The notes beneath the pieces were generated by a model, which was given only the letters and a program-made list of their open reading frames with translations, did no database searches and was not told the DNA's origin. 64,000 nt of DNA, from assembly GCF_000315425.1 (NCBI RefSeq), contig NZ_JH992927.1, forward strand, positions 36,129 through 100,128, in the 5' to 3' direction. Origin of the DNA: Massilia timonae CCUG 45783 (lineage in GTDB: Bacteria; Pseudomonadota; Gammaproteobacteria; Burkholderiales; Burkholderiaceae_D). The stretch's first letter is position 1. Every line of letters begins with the position of its first letter. A program made the position numbers and the translations under genes. This document shows, piece by piece, positions 11,675 through 20,336 of this stretch.

Positions 11675-13740
11675 CACTGCACCTGCGCGGCCGGCATGGC
11701 GACGTACGCGGACTCCTTCGCGGTCGGCGCGTTCGATGCGCGCGCCGCCATCACGGTGTGCACGCCGTAGAACAGCACCGCCAGCACCACGAAGATGAAG
11801 AAGCCGGCCAGGCTGGCGTTGACGTAGTCGTTGAAGATGATGCGCTCCATGTCGAGGATCGACTTGGCCGGCGCCAGGATCTCGCCCGCGTCGTGCGCCG
11901 CCTGGTACTTGTTGGCGTGCGCGACGAAGCCGATGCGCGGATCGTCGTGGAAGATCTTCTGCCAGCCGGCGGTGAGGGTGCAGGCCAGCAGCCACAAGGT
12001 GGGCAGCGCGGTGACCCAGGCGTATTTGGCGCGCTTCATCTTGAACAGCACGCAGGTGCCCAGCATCAGCGCGATACCGGCCAGCATCTGGTTGGCGATG
12101 CCGAACAGCGGCCACAGGGTGTTGATCCCGCCCAGCGGATCGACCACGCCCTGGTACAGGAAGTAGCCCCAGGCGGCGACGCACAGGCCGGTGGCCAGCA
12201 GGTTGGCCGGGAGGGAATCGGTGCGCTTGAGCGACGGGGCGAAGGCGCCCAGCAGGTCTTGCAGCATGAAGCGGCCGGCGCGGGTGCCCGCGTCCACCGC
12301 GGTCAGGATGAACAGCGCCTCGAACAGGATCGCGAAGTGGTACCAGAAGGCCATCATGGCCGGGCCGCCCACGACGTTGGACAGGATGTGCGCCATGCCG
12401 ACCGCCAGGGTCGGGGCGCCGCCGGCGCGCGAGATGATGGTGTGCTCGCCGACGTCCCGGGCCATCTGTTCGAGTTCGGCCGGCGTGATCACGAAGCCCA
12501 TCTGCGACACGGCGTGCGCCGCCGATTGCGCGGTGGTGCCGAGCAGCGCGGCCGGGCTGTTCATGGCGAAGTAGATGCCCGGGTCGATGGTCGACGCGGC
12601 GATCAGCGCCATGATGGCGACGAAGGACTCCATCAGCATGCCGCCGTAACCGATGAAGCGGGCCTGGGTTTCGTTCTCGAGCATCTTGGGCGTGGTGCCC
12701 GACGAGATCAGCGCGTGGAAGCCCGAGACGGCGCCGCAGGCGATGGTGATGAACAGGAAGGGGAACACATTGCCCGACCACACCGGGCCGGTGCCGTCGA
12801 TGAACTTGGTCACGGCCGGCATCTGCAGGTCGGGAGCGACCACGATGATGCCGATGGCCAGCGCCAGGATGGTGCCGATCTTGAGGAAGGTGGACAGGTA
12901 GTCGCGCGGCGCCAGCAGCAGCCACACGGGGATCACTGCCGCTACAAAGCCATACCCGATCAGCATCCAGGTCAGTTCGGTGCCGGTGAAGGTGAACATC
13001 GGGCCCCAGGTCGGCGAATCGTGCACCCACTGGCCGCCGATGATGGCCAGCATCAGCAGCACGAAGCCGATGGCCGAGATCTCGCCGATGCGGCCCACGC
13101 GCACGTAGCGCGAGTAGATCCCCATGAACAGCGCGATCGGGATCGTCGCCATCACGGTGAAGGTGCCCCACGGCGAGCCGGTGAGGGCCTTCACGACGAT
13201 CAGCGCCAGCACCGCCAGGATGATCACCATGATCATGAAGGTGCCCAGCAGCGCGATCATGCCGGGGATCTCGCCCATCTCGGACTTGATCAGGTCACCG
13301 AGCGAGCGGCCGTCGCGGCGGGTGGACATGAACAGCACCATGAAATCCTGCACCGCGCCGGCGAACACGACGCCGGCCAGGATCCACATCATGCCGGGCA
13401 GGTAGCCCATCTGCGCCGCCAGCACGGGGCCGACCAGTGGGCCGGCGCCGGCGATCGCGGCGAAGTGGTGGCCGAACAGGACGTTCTTGTTGGTGGGGAC
13501 GTAGTCGAGGCCATCGTTGTATTTCCAGGCCGGGGTCTGGCGCGTGGGGTCGAGGCCCATCACCTTGGTGGCGATGTACAGCGAATAGAAGCGGTAGGCG
13601 ATCAGGTAGACGCAGCCGGCGGCCGCGACGATCCAGATGGCGTTGATGGTTTCACCGCGCTTGAGCGCGATGTAGCCGAGCGCAAACGCGCCCACGATGG
13701 ACAGGACGATCCATCCGAGCATGCTCGTGATACGTTTCAT
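11674..13740 (-). CDS. cstA: Carbon starvation protein A (CstA/BtsT-type transporter)
   Basis: 688 residues, as usual for CstA. It is a polytopic inner-membrane protein with many hydrophobic segments and typical CstA stretches such as KYNDGLDYVPTNKNVLFGHH, GPLVGPVLAAQMGYLPGMMW and TRRDGRSLGDLIKSEMG. Members import pyruvate or peptides when carbon is short. The gene is divergent from a Cache-domain histidine kinase/LuxR-type regulator pair, with a perfect palindrome in the 189-bp gap; this suggests that the pair controls it, as BtsSR and similar systems control related transporters in other bacteria. A small YjiX partner follows. Confidence 0.95.
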   Translation of the reverse strand: MKRITSMLGWIVLSIVGAFALGYIALKRGETINAIWIVAAAGCVYLIAYRFYSLYIATKVMGLDPTRQTPAWKYNDGLDYVPTNKNVLFGHHFAAIAGAGPLVGPVLAAQMGYLPGMMWILAGVVFAGAVQDFMVLFMSTRRDGRSLGDLIKSEMGEIPGMIALLGTFMIMVIILAVLALIVVKALTGSPWGTFTVMATIPIALFMGIYSRYVRVGRIGEISAIGFVLLMLAIIGGQWVHDSPTWGPMFTFTGTELTWMLIGYGFVAAVIPVWLLLAPRDYLSTFLKIGTILALAIGIIVVAPDLQMPAVTKFIDGTGPVWSGNVFPFLFITIACGAVSGFHALISSGTTPKMLENETQARFIGYGGMLMESFVAIMALIAASTIDPGIYFAMNSPAALLGTTAQSAAHAVSQMGFVITPAELEQMARDVGEHTIISRAGGAPTLAVGMAHILSNVVGGPAMMAFWYHFAILFEALFILTAVDAGTRAGRFMLQDLLGAFAPSLKRTDSLPANLLATGLCVAAWGYFLYQGVVDPLGGINTLWPLFGIANQMLAGIALMLGTCVLFKMKRAKYAWVTALPTLWLLACTLTAGWQKIFHDDPRIGFVAHANKYQAAHDAGEILAPAKSILDMERIIFNDYVNASLAGFFIFVVLAVLFYGVHTVMAARASNAPTAKESAYVAMPAAQVQ

Positions 13741-13862
13741 TGGGTGACTCCTCCGATGTGGATTGATGCTTGCGCGTCAGTACGTGCCGACGCCAATTAT
13801 TTACAGCATGCCGTTGAGTATCTTGCACTATTGTCAGTACCGCAAGCGCAAGATTACGCAGT

Positions 13863-13884
13863 ATCTACGTAATGCTACGTAGAT
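13863..13884. promoter_or_regulatory. Palindromic operator candidate between cstA and the two-component genes
   Basis: Two perfect 9-nt arms, ATCTACGTA and TACGTAGAT, separated by ATGC. It lies 123 bp before the cstA start and 46 bp before the kinase start. The core TACGTA is repeated in each arm. LuxR/NarL-type regulators bind such inverted repeats, so the regulator at 15308-15952 is the likely ligand. The assignment to that protein is inference. Confidence 0.5.
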
Positions 13885-13929
13885 CGACCCCAGCCGGCGG
13901 ACGTAGAATGCAGGCCTTCGAATGAAACC

Positions 13930-15318
13930 ATGCGGAACAAGCCTATGCGGCTGAGGCAAAAAGTGATCGTGCTGGCCGTCGTGCCACTGGTGGTGGCGCT
14001 GTGCGCGATCGCGCTCTACGTGCGCCAGCAGGGCGTGACCCTGGCGGCCGAGCAGCGCGCCACCATCCAGCACGCCTACCTGGCGAGCAAGGAGGCCGAG
14101 CTGCGCCACTACGTCGAGCTGGCGACGCGCTCGATCGCCCACCTCACACGCACCGGGGACAGCGGCCCGGCCACCCAGCGCGAAGCGATCCGCATCCTGT
14201 CGAGCCTGAGCTACGGCGAGGACGGCTACTTCTTCGTCTACGACACCCGGGGCAACAACCTGATGCACCCGCGCCAGCCGGAGCTGGTCGGCACCGATAT
14301 GTGGGACTGGCGCGACTCGACCGGCGCGCCGACCATCCAGCGCCTGATCGCGCTGGCCGGCGAGGGCGGCGGCTTCCTGCGCTATACCTGGGCCAAGCCC
14401 TCGAGCAACCGGCCGGCGCCCAAGCTGGGCTACGTGGTGCCGGTCGCGCACTGGAACTGGGTGATGGGCACCGGGATCTATCTCGACGACGTCGAATCGG
14501 CGCTGGCGCTGGTCGACGCCCAGCAGTCGCGCAATATCGAAGAGACGCTGTTGTGGATGGCGGTGCTGGCCACGGTGGCGGCGGTGGGCGTGGCCGGCGG
14601 CGGTCTGGCCCTGAACATCAGCGAGGGGCGCGTGGCCGACGCCAAACTGAAGGCGCTGGCCCAGCGCGTGGTGGAATCGCAGGAAGAAGAACGGGCGCGC
14701 CTGTCGCGCGACCTGCACGACGGGATCAGCCAGGCCCTGGTCTCGGTCAAGCTGCAGCTGGAAGCCGGCATCATCCGCATCGACGGCGACGAGGCGCGCC
14801 GCGAGCAGGGGCGCGCGGGTCTCGAGCGCACCGTCGAGCAGGTAAAAACGCTGCTGGGCGAGGTGCGCCGCATCTCGCACGACCTGCGGCCGACCCTGCT
14901 GGACGATATGGGCCTGGCGCCGGCGCTGGACCACCTGGCGAGCGAATTCGGCGAGCACGCGGGCGCGCCGGTGCGCTTTCGCGCGGCCGGCGCGGTGGAC
15001 GCGCTCCCCGAGATCGTGGGCACGGTGTTGTTCAGGATCGCCCAGGAAGCGCTGACCAACGTCGAGCGCCACGCCCAGGCGCGGCATATCGACATGGTGC
15101 TCGAACGCGTGGGCGACCTGGTGAGCCTGAGCATCGCCGACGATGGCGTGGGCTTCGATACCGACGGCGTGGCCGTGCATCCCAAGCGCGGCATCGGGCT
15201 AAGGAATATGATGGAGCGCATGGAGGCGATCGGCGGCCGGTTCGAGATCGTGTCGTCCTCCACCGGCACCCGGGTGGTGGCCAGCATCGATTTGAAGGAG
15301 CAAGGCAGTGACTGGTGA
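13930..15318 (+). CDS. Cache-domain sensor histidine kinase (HisKA_3 type)
   Basis: 462 residues. A first transmembrane helix (VIVLAVVPLVVALCAIALYV) leads to an extracytoplasmic single-Cache domain with the characteristic YFFVYDTRGNNLMHP, then a second transmembrane helix (~TLLWMAVLATVAAVGVAGGG). The cytoplasmic part is of the NarL-partner type: His in RDLHDGISQAL and an ATPase domain with TNVERHA and DDGVGFD. Cache domains of this type usually sense small carboxylates or amino acids. A second ATG at 13945 with GGAA upstream is an equally possible start. The stop overlaps the regulator start by 11 bp, so the two are coupled. Confidence 0.92.
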   Translation: MRNKPMRLRQKVIVLAVVPLVVALCAIALYVRQQGVTLAAEQRATIQHAYLASKEAELRHYVELATRSIAHLTRTGDSGPATQREAIRILSSLSYGEDGYFFVYDTRGNNLMHPRQPELVGTDMWDWRDSTGAPTIQRLIALAGEGGGFLRYTWAKPSSNRPAPKLGYVVPVAHWNWVMGTGIYLDDVESALALVDAQQSRNIEETLLWMAVLATVAAVGVAGGGLALNISEGRVADAKLKALAQRVVESQEEERARLSRDLHDGISQALVSVKLQLEAGIIRIDGDEARREQGRAGLERTVEQVKTLLGEVRRISHDLRPTLLDDMGLAPALDHLASEFGEHAGAPVRFRAAGAVDALPEIVGTVLFRIAQEALTNVERHAQARHIDMVLERVGDLVSLSIADDGVGFDTDGVAVHPKRGIGLRNMMERMEAIGGRFEIVSSSTGTRVVASIDLKEQGSDW

Positions 15319-15952
15319 AGTAAACGATGAAGTAAATGAGGTGAAAATCCTGTTGGTCGACGATCACCCGCTGGTGCGCGACGGCCTGCGCGCGCGGCTC
15401 GAGTCGGCGCCGCGTCTGGCGGTGGTGGCCGAAGCCGGCTCGGGCGAGGAAGCCCTGGCGCGCGCCGGCGAATTCCACCCCGACCTGGTGCTGATGGACG
15501 TGAACATGCGCGGCGGGAGCGGCATCGAGGCGACCTACCAGCTCACCGCGCGCTATCCCGGCATCGCGGTGCTCATGTTGTCGATGCACGACAAACCCGA
15601 ATACGTGAGCCAGGCCATGGCGGCGGGCGCGCGCGGCTACGTGCTGAAGGACGCGCCGGGCAAGGACATCGTGCTGGCCATCGAAACCGTGATGGGCGGC
15701 GGCATCTACTACAGCGCCGCGCTGGCGCGCCAGCTGGCCAATCCGGCCACGCCGGGCGACCAGCTGACGGCGCGCGAACAGGAAGTGCTCAAGCATATCG
15801 CGGCCGGCCAGTCGAACAAGCAGATCGCGCGCGACCTCGATCTGTCCGTGCGCACGGTGGAGACCCACCGCCTGAACATCAAGCGCAAACTCGGCATCGA
15901 AGGGCAGGCGGAACTGATCCGTTTTGCGGTCCAGCGCGCCGGCAGCAACTGA
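15308..15952 (+). CDS. LuxR/NarL-family response regulator
   Basis: 214 residues: an N-terminal receiver domain with acidic pocket VDDH and phosphoacceptor Asp64 (LVLMDVNM), and a C-terminal LuxR-type helix-turn-helix (LTAREQEVLKHIAAGQSNKQIA then VRTVETHRLNI). The partner kinase precedes it with an 11-bp overlap. The divergent cstA and the palindrome at 13863-13884 make regulation of carbon-source uptake its likely job. An internal ATG would give a product lacking only the first residues before VKILLVDD. Confidence 0.94.
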   Translation: MTGEVNDEVNEVKILLVDDHPLVRDGLRARLESAPRLAVVAEAGSGEEALARAGEFHPDLVLMDVNMRGGSGIEATYQLTARYPGIAVLMLSMHDKPEYVSQAMAAGARGYVLKDAPGKDIVLAIETVMGGGIYYSAALARQLANPATPGDQLTAREQEVLKHIAAGQSNKQIARDLDLSVRTVETHRLNIKRKLGIEGQAELIRFAVQRAGSN

Positions 15953-16056
15953 TCGGGTAACCGAGAGTATTTTCTCGATATCCACCGGGAAACATTACGG
16001 TTGCTTTATAGTATTCGGTGCAATAAGATTGCCTGAATAATATTGAGAAATATCAT

Positions 16057-17232
16057 ATGGCCGAGCAGGGACATTTTCCGCTGGTAGCAATCGATCCGGT
16101 CGCCAATGCCCAGAACGAATGGGTGGCGCTGAGCTTGCGGCTGGCGCCTGGGGCCGACCTGCCGCAACGGCTGCAAGCGGTATTCGCCGGCGCCGACCTG
16201 CTCACGGCGATCGCGCCGCTCGACTGCCTGCTGCACCTGGATGGCCCGGAGGCCCTGACGGTGCCGGTGCTGACGCTGCTGCCGCCCAATCGCATCGGCC
16301 TGGTGATCAAGTCCGAAGCGCTGGCGTCCGGCGGCGCCGCGCGCCAGCTGGCCGAGCTGCACGCCGGTGGCTACCGCATCTGGCTCGACGGCGATGTCCC
16401 GGAAGGCGCCAAGGCGCCGGCGGCGCTGCGCTCCGCGGCGCGCGACTGCCGCGCGCATCACGATGCCGCGCTGGCGCCGGGCCGCCTGGTCTCGTTGTTC
16501 GGACCGCACCTGGCGCACGGCGTCGATGACGCGCGCCGCTTTTCCGACTGCGAGAACGCGGGCTTCGACTGGTTCAGCGGCGATTATTCCCTGGACCCGG
16601 ATGCCGCGCCGGCGCCGGACGACGACGGCAGCTCGCGCCGCCGCATATTGACCTTGCTGGGCCTGTTGGCGCGGGACGCCGACTCGCGCGAGCTCGAAGA
16701 CCAGATCCGGCAAGACCCGGCGCTCGCCTACCACTTGCTCAAGCTGGTGAACTCGGCCGCCTTCGCGGTGAGCACCCAGGTCACGAGCTTCGCCCAGGCG
16801 ATCACGGTGCTCGGCCGGCGCCAGCTGCAGCGCTGGCTGCAACTGCTGCTGTACGCGCGCCAGCAGCCGGACGGCTTGCCGAACCTGCTGCTGCCGCTGG
16901 CGGCGCGCCGCGGCGCGCAACTGGAATCCTTGAGCCGCCAGGCGGGGGGCGAGCGCGACGCGCAAGACCTGGCCTTCATGACCGGCGTGTTCTCGCTGCT
17001 CGACCGCCTGCTGCACATGCCGATGGCGGCGATCGCGGACGAGCTGTACCTGCCGGAGCACGTCGCCGCCGCCCTGGTCGAACGGCGTGGCCGGCTGGGC
17101 GCGTGGCTGCGGCTGACCGAGGCGCATCCGACTGAAAGCGCGCTGGAGGCGGCGGGCGTGAGCCCCGCGGCCTGGTGGAACAGCCAGCTGCACGCCTATC
17201 ACTGGGCGATCCAGGTGGGCCGGAATGTCTGA
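16057..17232 (+). CDS. HDOD-domain protein with degenerate EAL-like N-terminus
   Basis: 391 residues from ATG 16057. The C-terminal ~200 residues are an HDOD domain (LLARDADSRELEDQIRQDPA, HLLKLVNSAAF, QAITVLGRRQLQRWLQ). The N-terminal ~180 residues resemble the shape of an EAL domain (LNPPNR-like LLPPNRIGLVIK, ...IWLDGDV) but the EAL signature and metal-binding acidic residues are missing, so it should not hydrolyse c-di-GMP. This YuxH/CdgJ-like arrangement is known from proteins that act in motility and c-di-GMP signalling by protein interaction. The stop overlaps the following PAS-GGDEF-EAL gene by 8 bp, suggesting joint function. Confidence 0.82.
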   Translation: MAEQGHFPLVAIDPVANAQNEWVALSLRLAPGADLPQRLQAVFAGADLLTAIAPLDCLLHLDGPEALTVPVLTLLPPNRIGLVIKSEALASGGAARQLAELHAGGYRIWLDGDVPEGAKAPAALRSAARDCRAHHDAALAPGRLVSLFGPHLAHGVDDARRFSDCENAGFDWFSGDYSLDPDAAPAPDDDGSSRRRILTLLGLLARDADSRELEDQIRQDPALAYHLLKLVNSAAFAVSTQVTSFAQAITVLGRRQLQRWLQLLLYARQQPDGLPNLLLPLAARRGAQLESLSRQAGGERDAQDLAFMTGVFSLLDRLLHMPMAAIADELYLPEHVAAALVERRGRLGAWLRLTEAHPTESALEAAGVSPAAWWNSQLHAYHWAIQVGRNV

Positions 17233-19285
17233 CCTGCGCGAACTGGACTTCGACTTCGTCGGCGGCACGACCGCCGTCTGCGACGCCATCCTCCGCCTGC
17301 GCGGGGAGGCTCTGCACCTGGAGCTGGGACGCCTGGCGGCGCTGCTGACGGGCAGTCCGGAGGGGCGTTTCGTGCCGGGCGCCGGCCTGATCGACCCGAA
17401 CGACGCGGGCGCGCGCATCCTGCGCCACGCGGTGGCGGCCGGCATCGAGCAGTTCGGCTGGTACGAAGTGAGCGGCGGCGAAGGTTATTGTCCCGAGACC
17501 GAGCGCAAGCTGGTGGCGCTGTCGCACCTGACGGCGAGCCTGATGCAGATGCACGCGCTGGCGCAGCGCTCCACCCACGCCTATGCGCAGATGGAAGCGC
17601 AGCTGGCGCACCAGTCGCAGATCCTCGACCAGATCCACGAATCGGTGCTGACGATGGACCAGATGGGCTACATCACCAGCTGGAACCGCGGCGCCGAGCA
17701 GCTGTTCGGCTACACCGCGCTGGAAGCGATCGGGCGCAACATCCTGTTCTTGTATGCCGACGAGGACGACGGCGGCGACGGCAACGACATGCAACCCGAC
17801 CTGTTCGCGGAGCAGGGCGGACGCATGATGGAAGTGCGGCGCCGGAAAAAATCGGGCGAGGTGTTCTGGGCCAGCCTGTCGCTGTCGCCGCTGCGCGACC
17901 TGGCCGACCGGCCGACGGGCCTGATCGCCTATCTCACCGACATCACCGAGCGCAAGCAGGCCGAGGAACAGCTGCACCACCTGGCCTATTACGACGAGCT
18001 GACCGGCCTGCCCAACCGCACGCTGTTCGCGCGCCTGGTCGACCAGGCGCTGGCGGTGTCGCAGCGCAACGAGACGGCGGGCAGCGTGCTGTTCGTGGAC
18101 CTGAACCGCTTCAAGCGCATCAACGACACGCTCGGGCGCCGCATCGGCGACGAGCTGCTGCGCCAGGTGGCGCAGCGCTTCAAGGACGCCCTGCGCGACG
18201 AAGACGTGGTGGCGCGCCTCTCGGGCGATGAATTCGCCGTGGGACTGTCGGACATCCGCCAGCACTTCGAGGCGACCACGGTAGCGCAAAAGCTGCAGGC
18301 TTCGCTCGATGCGCCTTTCTTCATCGCCGGGCACGACCTGCGCGTGGGCGCCAGCATCGGCATCAGCGTGTACCCGCAGGACGGCAACGATGCCGAGACC
18401 CTGCTCGGACTGGCCGATATCGCGATGGAGCGCGCGAAGAGGGCGGAAGCGAATCCGGACCGCAGCGTGGCGTTCTACAGCCAGGACATGAACAAGGGCA
18501 TGCAGGAGCGCATGCGCATCGAATCGGGCCTGCGCCATGCGCTGGGCAACGGTGAATTGATCCTGTATTACCAGCCCAAGTTCGAAATCGCCAGCGGGCG
18601 CATCGTCGGCGCCGAGGCCCTGGTGCGCTGGGTGCATCCGCAGCGCGGCATCGTGCCGCCGTCGGAATTCATCCCGCTGGCCGAGACCACGGGCCTGATC
18701 GTGCAGGTGGGCGAGTGGGTGCTGGAGCAGGCCTGCGCGCAGGCGGCGATCTGGCAGCGCTCGGGGATCGCGCCGTTCAGGCTGGCGGTGAACGTGTCGG
18801 CGCGGGAGTTCACGCCGTCGCTGCCATCGCGGGTGGCCGATACCTTGCGGCGCTACCAGCTCGATGCGTCGTGGCTGGAGCTGGAGATCACCGAGAGCAC
18901 GCTGATGCACGACTTCGAGCGCGTGACGGCCATCATGGACCGGATCACGGCGCTGGGGGTGTCGTTGTCGCTGGATGATTTCGGGACCGGGTATTCGAGC
19001 TTGTCGTATCTGAAGCGCTTCCCGATCCAGACCCTCAAGATCGACCGCTCGTTCACGACCGGGATTCCGCGGGATGCGAGCGATTGCGCGATCGCGGGGA
19101 CGATTGTCAGCATGGCGCGGCAGCTCTGCCTGCGCGTGATCGCGGAAGGGGTGGAGACGCTGGATCAGCTGGAATTCCTGCGCGAGGCGGGGTGCGATGA
19201 GGTGCAGGGGTATCTGTATGCGGCGCCGTTGCCGGCTTACGACTTTGAGAGGTGTTTGCGGGATAACTGGTTGTTGATCGCGTGA
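17225..19285 (+). CDS. PAS-GGDEF-EAL c-di-GMP turnover protein
   Basis: 686 residues. After ~115 uncharacterised residues there is a PAS domain (QILDQIHESVLTMDQMGYI...), a GGDEF domain whose active-site motif reads RLSGDEF with an RDED inhibitory-site motif five residues before it, and an EAL domain with EALVRW, EITES and DDFGTGYSS. The EAL residues look complete; the GGDEF first Gly is replaced by Ser, which leaves activity uncertain. No transmembrane segment is seen, so it is cytoplasmic. It overlaps the HDOD/EAL-like gene, forming a two-gene signalling unit, and ends just before the tRNA-Ser gene. Confidence 0.92.
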   Translation: MSDLRELDFDFVGGTTAVCDAILRLRGEALHLELGRLAALLTGSPEGRFVPGAGLIDPNDAGARILRHAVAAGIEQFGWYEVSGGEGYCPETERKLVALSHLTASLMQMHALAQRSTHAYAQMEAQLAHQSQILDQIHESVLTMDQMGYITSWNRGAEQLFGYTALEAIGRNILFLYADEDDGGDGNDMQPDLFAEQGGRMMEVRRRKKSGEVFWASLSLSPLRDLADRPTGLIAYLTDITERKQAEEQLHHLAYYDELTGLPNRTLFARLVDQALAVSQRNETAGSVLFVDLNRFKRINDTLGRRIGDELLRQVAQRFKDALRDEDVVARLSGDEFAVGLSDIRQHFEATTVAQKLQASLDAPFFIAGHDLRVGASIGISVYPQDGNDAETLLGLADIAMERAKRAEANPDRSVAFYSQDMNKGMQERMRIESGLRHALGNGELILYYQPKFEIASGRIVGAEALVRWVHPQRGIVPPSEFIPLAETTGLIVQVGEWVLEQACAQAAIWQRSGIAPFRLAVNVSAREFTPSLPSRVADTLRRYQLDASWLELEITESTLMHDFERVTAIMDRITALGVSLSLDDFGTGYSSLSYLKRFPIQTLKIDRSFTTGIPRDASDCAIAGTIVSMARQLCLRVIAEGVETLDQLEFLREAGCDEVQGYLYAAPLPAYDFERCLRDNWLLIA

Positions 19286-19323
19286 ACCTTGGTGAACAGC
19301 CTCACCGCCTCTGATGATTTATG

Positions 19324-19329
19324 TATAAT
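19324..19329 (+). promoter_or_regulatory. Probable -10 box of tRNA-Ser
   Basis: A perfect TATAAT ends 13 bp before the mature 5' end of the tRNA. No good -35 hexamer is found at 17 bp upstream (CTCACC there), so only the -10 is claimed. Confidence 0.55.
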
Positions 19330-19342
19330 GCCGGTTCCCTAG

Positions 19343-19432
19343 GGAAGCGTGGCCGAGTGGTTGAAGGCAGCAGTCTTGAAAACTGCCGACGGGTGAAACC
19401 GTTCGTGAGTTCGAATCTCACCGCTTCCGCCA
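19343..19432 (+). tRNA. tRNA-Ser (anticodon UGA)
   Basis: A 90-nt class II tRNA including the encoded CCA. Acceptor arms GGAAGCG (19343-19349) and CGCTTCC (19422-19428) pair perfectly; the D-arm begins GGCCGAGTGG; the anticodon TGA is at 19377-19379 in the loop of a CAGT/ACTG stem; a long variable arm (GACGGGTGAAACCGTTC) and the GTTCGAATC T-loop follow. The long variable arm and the UGA anticodon identify serine. It is the probable integration site of the decayed island downstream. Confidence 0.97.
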
Positions 19433-19444
19433 ATTTTCATGATC

Positions 19445-19477
19445 AAGCCGTTGATTTTCGACGGCTTTTTTGTTTTC
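19445..19477 (+). terminator. Rho-independent terminator of tRNA-Ser
   Basis: Ten-base-pair stem (AAGCCGTTGA with TCGACGGCTT, one G-U pair, loop TTT) followed by TTTTTTGTTTT, 12 bp after the tRNA. Confidence 0.85.
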
Positions 19478-19561
19478 AGACTAATCATTTCCTCGCTGTG
19501 GATTTAATGATCTGGAGCCATCATTTTACAAGTTGCGGAGACGATCTCCGCAACTCCCGCC

Positions 19562-20302
19562 TTACCTCGTCGGCCTGACGACCTCGCCGACCCGCCTGTA
19601 GACCTTCTGTATGGTCTGTTTGTCCGTGCGGCCGAGCAGCTTGCTAGCATCGTCCAGGCTTGCAATTTCGCTGGTGGCTTTCGGCCGGATATCGCGGAAC
19701 TGGGAGGCTTTGGTCCGGCGCGCCAAGTCTTTGTTGCGCTCTTTCTCCGGCAGGGCTGCAGTCGCAGCACGCGCGGCGTCGCGCCCCCGGGTGGGTGGGC
19801 GCGCGGTCGACGTGCAGCCAAATCCGCAACGCATGGCGCGTCTTGTTCTGGAGCACGTGGAGCTCGTCGTTCTTGATGTCGACCTGGCGCATCTTCAGGA
19901 CGTCCGCCGGTGGCTGGCCGGAACGGTAGGCCAGGTCCATCGTGTCGCGCAGCGGCTGGCTGCCGGCGCCTGCACGGCATCCCAGACGTCGGCCTCGGCG
20001 TCGCGCGGCGCCTTGTTGTTCTTCCGCACGCCGCGGCACGGATTGTCTTTTTGGGTAAAGCCCTACTCGCGCGCCATGTTAAAGACGTGGGAGAGACGGG
20101 CGATCTCGCGGTTCGCGCGCACCGGCGCCGACCGCGCGTCGCGGTAGCGCGCGATGTGCTGCGGCAGGATTGCATCGATCGGCGCGGTGTCGAACACCGG
20201 CCGCAGCTTCGACAGGCAGAGCATGTTCTCGCGCGGCGTCGACGGCTTCTTTTTCGGCAGGATATCCCGCACGTATTAGTCGAACACGTACTTCATCAGC
20301 GA
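19562..20302 (-). pseudogene. Decayed tyrosine-recombinase integrase, N-terminus cut off by IS66
   Basis: Minus-strand fragments in different frames add up to a phage/island integrase. In order: MKYVFD, an in-frame TAA at 20276-20278, then YVRDILPKKKPSTPRENML...ARYRDARSAPVRANREIARLSHVFNMARE; a frame change near 20040-20062; GFTQKDNPCRGVRKNNKAPRD and PADVLKMRQVDIKNDELHV in a second frame; and a C-terminal piece (FRDIRPKATSEIASLDDASKLLG then KVYRRVGEV) holding the Tyr region. The gene is broken by stops and frameshifts and lacks its first residues, where IS66 begins. Its place next to tRNA-Ser is typical of an integrase of a tRNA-integrated island. Confidence 0.85.
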
Positions 20303-20323
20303 GTAAGCGTCCAACCGCTCCAC
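20303..20323 (+). repeat. IS66 terminal inverted repeat, left
   Basis: Begins GTAAGCGTCCAACCG. Aligned with the reverse complement of the right end it shares GTAAGCGT, then CA, CC and CCACCT with interspersed mismatches, the normal state for IS66 ends. Confidence 0.8.
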
Positions 20324-20336
20324 CTTCACAGCGGAA

